From NCBI GenBank assembly GCA_963590525.1, contig CAVAPV010000027.1:1-27801 (forward strand): a stretch of 27,801 nt of DNA. Reading direction: 5' to 3'. Source of the DNA: W2P13-069 sp963590525. Its GTDB lineage: Bacteria; Actinomycetota; Coriobacteriia; Coriobacteriales; QAMH01. The position numbers and the translations under genes are program-made. Positions 23,366-27,801 of this stretch are shown piece by piece (the stretch's first letter is position 1; each line of letters opens with the position of its first letter). A model generated the notes under the pieces. It had not been told where the DNA came from. It made no database searches and saw nothing but the letters and a program-made list of their open reading frames with translations.

Positions 23366-23426
23366 ATCAGAAGGCCGGCAGCATTTCTCCCTTCCTTTCC
23401 TCTTTGTGCTGCCGGCCCTCTCTGAT
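23366..23426. other. Large hairpin with pyrimidine-rich loop
   Basis: The arms GGCCGGCAGCA (23373-23383) and TGCTGCCGGCC (23407-23417) are perfect complements, with a further six-pair outer stem ATCAGA/TCTGAT. The 23-base loop is almost entirely pyrimidine on the plus strand. It lies about 180 bases past the zinc-ribbon stop and may protect or end that transcript. Confidence 0.5.
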
Positions 23427-23477
23427 GTTTGAACTCAGCTCATCTGCCGAGCAGACAAGAGTCGAGCGGTAGGGCGC

Positions 23478-23518
23478 AAAACGGGGCTGACTTCGAGGAC
23501 ACTCGAGGCCAGCCCCGT
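23478..23518 (-). terminator. Intrinsic terminator of the second MFS gene
   Basis: On the minus strand the arms ACGGGGCTG/CAGCCCCGT enclose a smaller CGAG/CTCG stem, with TTTTGCG following. It lies about 25 bases past the stop at 23545. Confidence 0.8.
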
Positions 23519-23544
23519 ACTTTTGGGGTGAGAGCAGTGTGCTG

Positions 23545-24774
23545 CTATTTCATCTTGACAAAAGCTAGGCACACCACGCCGACAATGCCGAGCACGCATA
23601 GCACCATGCCGGCAAAGGCGAAGTTTCCGTAGTCGAGGCCGAGCAGGATCTGGACGAAGAACGTACCGAGAAACTGGCCCACACACTGGACGAACGTGAG
23701 CAGAGCCATGCCTTTGGAGACGAGCGCAGGGCGCGGAATGACCTGCAGCCAGCCGTTGATGAGCAATCCAGTGCTCGCAAAGCCTATCGCGCCGAGGACA
23801 ACCGCGGCAACCCAGAACGTCGTGCTCGTCTGTGTGTACATGAGTGCGAGGCAGGGACCCAGAACGAGGAAGGTCACAAGTAGAATGGGCTTTGTTCGAC
23901 CCATTTTGTCGGCAATCACACCGCCAAGCGGACAGGAGATGAGGGCCAGAAGCGAGGGCACAGTAGAGGCCATGGCCGAGGCAGAGATGCTGAAGCCTTT
24001 GACAGGAAGCTGGAGGATAGTGGGCAGAAGGCCCAGAAGTGCAAGCATGATGATGTTGAAGATGGCGAAAGCGATCTGGAAAAGAACGACATCCTTAGTC
24101 AGGAGTTCCCTGTAGCTGCCTTTCTCCTGACTCGTCTGCTCGATTTGTTCGACGACAGATGAATCGCCCTGAGGATCGCGGATGACCACAGCAAAAATGA
24201 CTGCGGCGATGGCAGCGACAACGGCAAAAGCAATCCAGACGCCGCTAAAGCCTGCCATCTCGAAAATCTGCGGTGTTAGCACTGCAGCTAGGACAGCGCC
24301 ACCGTTGCCCCAACACCCCCAAAGGCCTGTTGCTAAGCCAACGTTTTTGGGGTTGACGCATTTCTGAATGGCTACGGGTGCGGCCGTGGTGATGAACGTC
24401 AAAGCGATGCCCTCGATTGCGCGCGAGGCTATGAGTCCAATGCCGCTGCTAAACCCGTTGGCCGCCAGGGCCACCATGCCGCCGGCGACGATGAGCCCGG
24501 ACGAGAAGATGATGGTCTTCTTGAATCCGAACCTCTCGATGACACCTCCAGCAGGAAACGCGAGAAAGATGCCGACGAAGGTGAATATGGACATGATCCA
24601 CGAGGCAAGCGAGCTGCTCATGTTGAAGCTTGACGCCAAGGTGGTGAGCAGCGAGGACGCTTTGTACTGAGTGAGGGCGATCGACAACCCAACCAAAAGC
24701 AAGACCAAACCAACTACCACAGCGTTTTGGTACTTTGGCGCCCCCAAAGCCTGTTTTTTAGGTGTTTGAGTCAT
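23545..24774 (-). CDS. MFS transporter associated with module 2
   Basis: This 409-residue protein has twelve hydrophobic segments and the MFS loop motif GGVIERFGFKKT between helices 2 and 3, with a matching GGVIADKMGRTK in the second half. It resembles CynX/NimT-type or hydroxyaromatic-acid carriers in general shape, but the substrate cannot be assigned. The ATG at 24774 has GAGGAG five bases upstream; 24810 lacks one. The trigger-factor-like gene precedes it on the same strand by 126 bases. A TTGAAG...CTTCAA palindrome lies 15 bases before the start, so it may also have its own regulated promoter. Confidence 0.92.
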   Translation of the reverse strand: MTQTPKKQALGAPKYQNAVVVGLVLLLVGLSIALTQYKASSLLTTLASSFNMSSSLASWIMSIFTFVGIFLAFPAGGVIERFGFKKTIIFSSGLIVAGGMVALAANGFSSGIGLIASRAIEGIALTFITTAAPVAIQKCVNPKNVGLATGLWGCWGNGGAVLAAVLTPQIFEMAGFSGVWIAFAVVAAIAAVIFAVVIRDPQGDSSVVEQIEQTSQEKGSYRELLTKDVVLFQIAFAIFNIIMLALLGLLPTILQLPVKGFSISASAMASTVPSLLALISCPLGGVIADKMGRTKPILLVTFLVLGPCLALMYTQTSTTFWVAAVVLGAIGFASTGLLINGWLQVIPRPALVSKGMALLTFVQCVGQFLGTFFVQILLGLDYGNFAFAGMVLCVLGIVGVVCLAFVKMK

Positions 24775-24789
24775 AGTTTCTCCTCTATG

Positions 24790-24810
24790 TTGAAGCGATA
24801 TATTCTTCAA
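24790..24810. promoter_or_regulatory. Palindrome upstream of the second MFS gene
   Basis: TTGAAG and CTTCAA are separated by nine bases that include a minus-strand TATATC -10-like hexamer. The position suggests an operator for a TetR-type regulator. Confidence 0.4.
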
Positions 24811-24900
24811 TTGTGGGAAGCGCGATTTCGCCCGTCATCAAACAGAACGGCGATTATGTCCACAGCATTGAGTCAGATTGAGCAAAGAGACGCACACTCT

Positions 24901-26193
24901 CTATGCACTTGCTCTCTGTGTGATTTGCGCATGCTCGACGAGCCAGCGCGCGGCGCGCAGACGCTCGGCAATCTCCTCGACCACAAACGAGCAATGGCTG
25001 TCCTGCATCCACTTACGCACCCCCATGGGGCTGTTGGGGTCAAGCGAACGGCATGCCTCCATCACATCCTCGTTGTCCGCCTTCAGCCCTTCGTGTCTGA
25101 AGACGGCGTCAAGGCAGTATCCCCTAACAAGCGTTTGGCGGGCCTGGACCATGAGCATCATGTTCACCTGCTGCTGACCGCCCAGCTTCTCTACGTACTC
25201 ATCGTAGGTAACGCCTTCCTGGCGCGCACGGTCATGCAGAGAGGACTGCATGCCGCGGATCATCGTGGTATAGACGTCATCTGAAATAGAACCCTTGAAG
25301 CGCTCTGAGAGCTGGTCGGCCGCAAGCTCCCCTAGATAATGTTGGTAGCTTGCCTTCCTTGGTGCCTCCACCTGCTCGGTGATGCGCCAGAGGAGATTGT
25401 CGTAGCTGCCGATGTCGGGAAGATTCTTTGCCACCCACTCATCGGTCAGCTCAGGGGAGACTATCTTCTGCATCTCCTTGAGGCAAACCGTGCACTCGAC
25501 ATCGAGCACCGCACCAGGCCCCTTGCCATAGTCGGGCGCCTGGAAGCTGAAGGAGCGCGTCTGGCCAACCTCCATGCCGATGATTCCCTCGTCGAACCCC
25601 TCGGGCATGAGGCCCTCCCCCAGCGTGTAGGTGCGTCCCTCCGTGTTCACGGCACCCACAGGCTCGCCGTTGGTATATGCCTCAACCGAAAGCAAGCAGC
25701 TCGATTTGGGTGTTACCACCTTGCAGTCGGGATCGGTGACATAATTGGCAAAATGCTCGGCGAACTGGGCAAGCTCTCGCTCCACCGCCGGCTTATCCGG
25801 AGTGTAGGGCTCTGCCTCGAAGCTAACCGCTTCGTAGCTGGCGAGTTCATAATGCGGTTTGGGCATCACTATCAACTCGAAGTTGAACGAGCTCCCCTTG
25901 TGCAGGATGCTGCCTTTGGGAGCCGGAGGCGGAAACGCTGGGACGATATGCGCTGCCGTTAGAGCCATTGGGACGAGCGCCTTGACAGCATCGGTCTCTA
26001 CCACCGAGGAAAGATCCTCTATCCCAAGCTGTTCCCGTGCCGCGCTTTCGATATCTCCGTCACGCACCCTAAGATTCATACGTCTTGCAAAGGAAGCATA
26101 TGCGATTCGAAATGCTTCTTCGACGTCTGCAGCGTCAGCACGGACCTTAAGTCGTGTGTAGTCTGCAGACGCCTTGCTCTTGGTTATGTACAC
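24901..26193 (-). CDS. Divergent trigger-factor-like chaperone
   Basis: This protein of about 430 residues has the order of trigger factor. An N-terminal domain begins LKVRADAADVEEAFRIAYASFARR. A FKBP-type PPIase domain (about 160-240) has EGFDEGIIGMEVGQTRSF. A long helical C-terminal domain follows (about 245-430), with SPELTDEWVAKNL and YDEYVEKLGG. The ribosome-docking signature GFRxGKxP, expected after the first helices, is missing and replaced by NLRVRDGD. So it is probably a specialised paralogue, not the housekeeping chaperone. I prefer the GTG at 26193 because AAAGGTG lies five bases before it; GTG 26208 is the longer alternative. It is located between the second MFS gene and the TetR pair, so a role in folding the nearby enzymes is a fair guess. 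Confidence 0.8.
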   Translation of the reverse strand: MYITKSKASADYTRLKVRADAADVEEAFRIAYASFARRMNLRVRDGDIESAAREQLGIEDLSSVVETDAVKALVPMALTAAHIVPAFPPPAPKGSILHKGSSFNFELIVMPKPHYELASYEAVSFEAEPYTPDKPAVERELAQFAEHFANYVTDPDCKVVTPKSSCLLSVEAYTNGEPVGAVNTEGRTYTLGEGLMPEGFDEGIIGMEVGQTRSFSFQAPDYGKGPGAVLDVECTVCLKEMQKIVSPELTDEWVAKNLPDIGSYDNLLWRITEQVEAPRKASYQHYLGELAADQLSERFKGSISDDVYTTMIRGMQSSLHDRARQEGVTYDEYVEKLGGQQQVNMMLMVQARQTLVRGYCLDAVFRHEGLKADNEDVMEACRSLDPNSPMGVRKWMQDSHCSFVVEEIAERLRAARWLVEHAQITQRASA

Positions 26194-26263
26194 ATCCACA
26201 CCTTTCACGCGCCCTATAGTGCGAGAGATTGTATGTGGATGTGCCTCGGTGCTTGTAGGGATA

Positions 26264-26285
26264 AACCTCCGTTATCGTCGAGGTT
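26264..26285. promoter_or_regulatory. Inverted repeat in the chaperone/TetR divergent region
   Basis: AACCTC and GAGGTT flank ten bases between the divergent starts at 26193 (-) and 26429 (+). It is a weak operator candidate. Confidence 0.3.
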
Positions 26286-26364
26286 ATTTGGAGGATATGA
26301 CCAATCTGTTCAATCGACTAAGACAGATGCCCTGAAGTGTCTAACTTTATTGGATAACTTCTCT

Positions 26365-26381
26365 AAACGCGTTTCTATAAT
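26365..26381 (+). promoter_or_regulatory. Promoter with overlapping palindrome for the tandem TetR genes
   Basis: A perfect -10, TATAAT (26376-26381), follows a ten-base palindrome AAACGCGTTT (26365-26374). The best -35 (TTGGAT, 26350-26355) is 20 bases away, which is long. A repressor on the palindrome would block this promoter, so self-regulation is likely. Confidence 0.5.
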
Positions 26382-26428
26382 CAGTCCAGAGGGAGAGATT
26401 CAAGGGAGTTTCGAGGGAAGATGCCAAT

Positions 26429-27040
26429 ATGGAAAACGTCAACATGTCAGCAAGTTTTAAGACTTGCATGAAAATCTTGCAGGCGCTCGCCGACCTTTGC
26501 AAAGAGCAGCCCTACGAGACGATCAGCGTGCTTGAGATATGCAAGAACGCTGGAGTGAGCAGGTCAACGTTCTATCATCATTTCTTTGGCAAGGATGACA
26601 TAACGCAGTGGCACTCCAATATCATGTACTCGGCTGGTATCGATAAAATTGGCAGGAGCCTGACTTGGTTTGAAGGGCACCTCATCACTACCAGAGCGTT
26701 TGAGCCTTACAAGGATATGTACAGGAGCGCCTCGAGTCTGGGCATCCTGAGTGGGCCTCGCCCGGCCTTCATTCGACACAGGGTCGAGGTTCTCACCGAT
26801 ACACTTGTGAACTACCAACACAAGGAACTCACCCCATTGCTGAGCTTCCAAATCCGTTGCACTGCGATTATGGAGGCAGAAGCGAGCCTCAGCTGGTTTT
26901 CCGGCAGCAGTGAATTCAACAACATAAAAGACTTCTGCCACGGCATCGAGTCGCTGGTTCCCTACGAGCTCCATGAGGCGCTCAAACACCCTGTTGAAAA
27001 AGACGGTGCGGGCACATTCTTTGCCGGGTTCATCTGGTAA
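26429..27040 (+). CDS. TetR-family regulator, first of a tandem pair
   Basis: This 203-residue regulator has a TetR helix-turn-helix at about 31-54 (ISVLEICKNAGVSRSTFYHHF). The ligand domain contains SAGIDKIGRSLTWFEGHL, which is nearly repeated in the protein encoded next. The ATG at 26429 has GAGGGAAG about ten bases upstream. It is divergent from the chaperone-like gene with a 235-base gap carrying palindromes. It is co-transcribed with the second TetR gene, 11 bases downstream. It likely controls the molybdoenzyme module, transporter or chaperone genes; the inducer is unknown. Confidence 0.9.
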   Translation: MENVNMSASFKTCMKILQALADLCKEQPYETISVLEICKNAGVSRSTFYHHFFGKDDITQWHSNIMYSAGIDKIGRSLTWFEGHLITTRAFEPYKDMYRSASSLGILSGPRPAFIRHRVEVLTDTLVNYQHKELTPLLSFQIRCTAIMEAEASLSWFSGSSEFNNIKDFCHGIESLVPYELHEALKHPVEKDGAGTFFAGFIW

Positions 27041-27051
27041 GAAGGTCGCAT

Positions 27052-27669
27052 ATGAGCAGGCAATATTACTCCACCGGGCTGGACACCCGCATCAAGATTA
27101 TCTCCACGCTCAAAGAGCTGTGCCAAGAAAAGGACTACGGCAAAGTCAGCGTGATAGAGATCTGTCAGCGTGCTGCCATCAACAGATCGACGTTCTACCA
27201 TCATTTTGAGAACAGGGAGTCGATCGTCTGCTGGTATGCAGAGATGGCCTACAACACGGGCATTGACAAGATTGGCAGGTCATACAACTGGTATCAGGGA
27301 CATCTAATGACCTCCCGTATGCTCAATCGCTACGAAGACGTCTTTTACCAAGCAGGAAAAATCGAGGGATACGAAAGCATTCGCCAATTTTTTGAAAGAC
27401 ACAGGAAAGAGAATCTGGCAGAAACGCTGACTGCATATCAGAACAAGCAGATGACGCGCTTGCTCGAGTTTCAGATTCTGGCCACTGCAACGCTCGAATC
27501 CGCTCTCGGTGTGCTGCACTTCAAGGGAGCGCCCGATTTGAGCATTGAGGAGTATTGCAAGTTGTTGTGCAGCTCGATTCCCAAAGAGCTCTATGATGCT
27601 TTGAACACACCCGTGTGCGTTGACCAAGATGCAGATCTCCTGTTCCTGCTGAACACCGGGAACATCTAG
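27052..27669 (+). CDS. TetR-family regulator, second of a tandem pair
   Basis: This 205-residue paralogue of the preceding protein has its helix-turn-helix at about 32-54 (VSVIEICQRAAINRSTFYHHF). NTGIDKIGRSYNWYQGHL in the ligand domain corresponds closely to the first protein, so the pair arose by duplication. The ATG at 27052 has GAAGG about seven bases upstream. The two may form heterodimers or respond to different ligands. A terminator about 70 bases downstream closes the unit. Confidence 0.9.
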   Translation: MSRQYYSTGLDTRIKIISTLKELCQEKDYGKVSVIEICQRAAINRSTFYHHFENRESIVCWYAEMAYNTGIDKIGRSYNWYQGHLMTSRMLNRYEDVFYQAGKIEGYESIRQFFERHRKENLAETLTAYQNKQMTRLLEFQILATATLESALGVLHFKGAPDLSIEEYCKLLCSSIPKELYDALNTPVCVDQDADLLFLLNTGNI

Positions 27670-27740
27670 CCACAACCGCTTATGAACTTCCTCGACGCGC
27701 AAAGCGGCAAATAAGCTACCTGAGCATGCAAAAACGCATG

Positions 27741-27783
27741 ACCCTGTCTTGCCCCTATCGACAAGGCAGGGTTGGTTTTGCTT
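27741..27783 (+). terminator. Intrinsic terminator after the TetR pair
   Basis: The arms ACCCTGTCTTG and CAAGGCAGGGT pair over 11 positions with one G-U, around a ten-base loop, followed by TTGGTTTTGCTTGTT. Confidence 0.8.
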
Positions 27784-27801
27784 GTTGGATCTACTTGTTT
27801 C

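Larger units (their letters stand above)
23188..23544. other. Gap between convergent zinc-ribbon and MFS genes
   Basis: No gene is supportable here. The region contains the 23366-23426 hairpin and the MFS terminator at 23478-23518. The short frames over 23278-23632 lack ribosome sites and run through these structures. Confidence 0.5.

Overview
The window looks like a chromosomal stretch from a moderately GC-rich anaerobe of the class Coriobacteriia (Eggerthella, Slackia, Olsenella and relatives). This is inferred from three things: two cytoplasmic-type molybdopterin oxidoreductases with tiny two-cluster Fe-S partners, an InlB-repeat surface protein with a lysine-rich C-terminus, and the regulator/transporter mix. 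No rRNA, tRNA, CRISPR array or transposase gene was found.

Layout. 1-4024: a tyrosine phosphatase (-), a probable PD-(D/E)XK-fold protein (+), then a two-gene minus-strand unit of a ClpP-like protease and a VirD4/TraG-like ATPase without visible membrane segments. 4025-6380: a gene-poor stretch, a threonine-aldolase-type PLP enzyme and a TetR regulator (+). 6472-8933: a minus-strand cluster of an unrecognised 190-residue protein, a class II Fic protein with a C-terminal helix-turn-helix, and a class III Fic protein. Two of these genes carry the same three-part ACCGCC operator. 9184-12311: a large secreted surface protein followed by about 0.7 kb of intergenic repeats. 12392-14764: two small hypothetical proteins, a 42-residue membrane peptide with a near-perfect Shine-Dalgarno, and an EamA transporter.

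15182-27669 is the most interesting part. Two molybdoenzyme modules sit side by side. Module 1 has catalytic subunit, Fe-S subunit and a small zinc-ribbon protein, with an MFS transporter upstream on the same strand. Module 2 has catalytic and Fe-S subunits, a divergently transcribed homologous zinc-ribbon protein, a second MFS transporter, a divergent trigger-factor-like chaperone and two tandem TetR paralogues. The architecture resembles the dehydroxylase/transhydroxylase-like molybdoenzyme loci of gut Coriobacteriia. A plausible reading is substrate uptake by MFS, reductive processing in the cytoplasm by the Mo/Fe-S pair, assembly help from the zinc-ribbon and trigger-factor-like proteins, and TetR control. 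The substrates cannot be read from the sequence.

Transcription units are well delimited by intrinsic terminators at 6472-6501, 7190-7222, 18471-18500, 19971-20009, 23478-23518 and 27741-27783. Candidate operators are at 7157-7195, 8235-8272, 22774-22827, 24790-24810 and 26365-26374.
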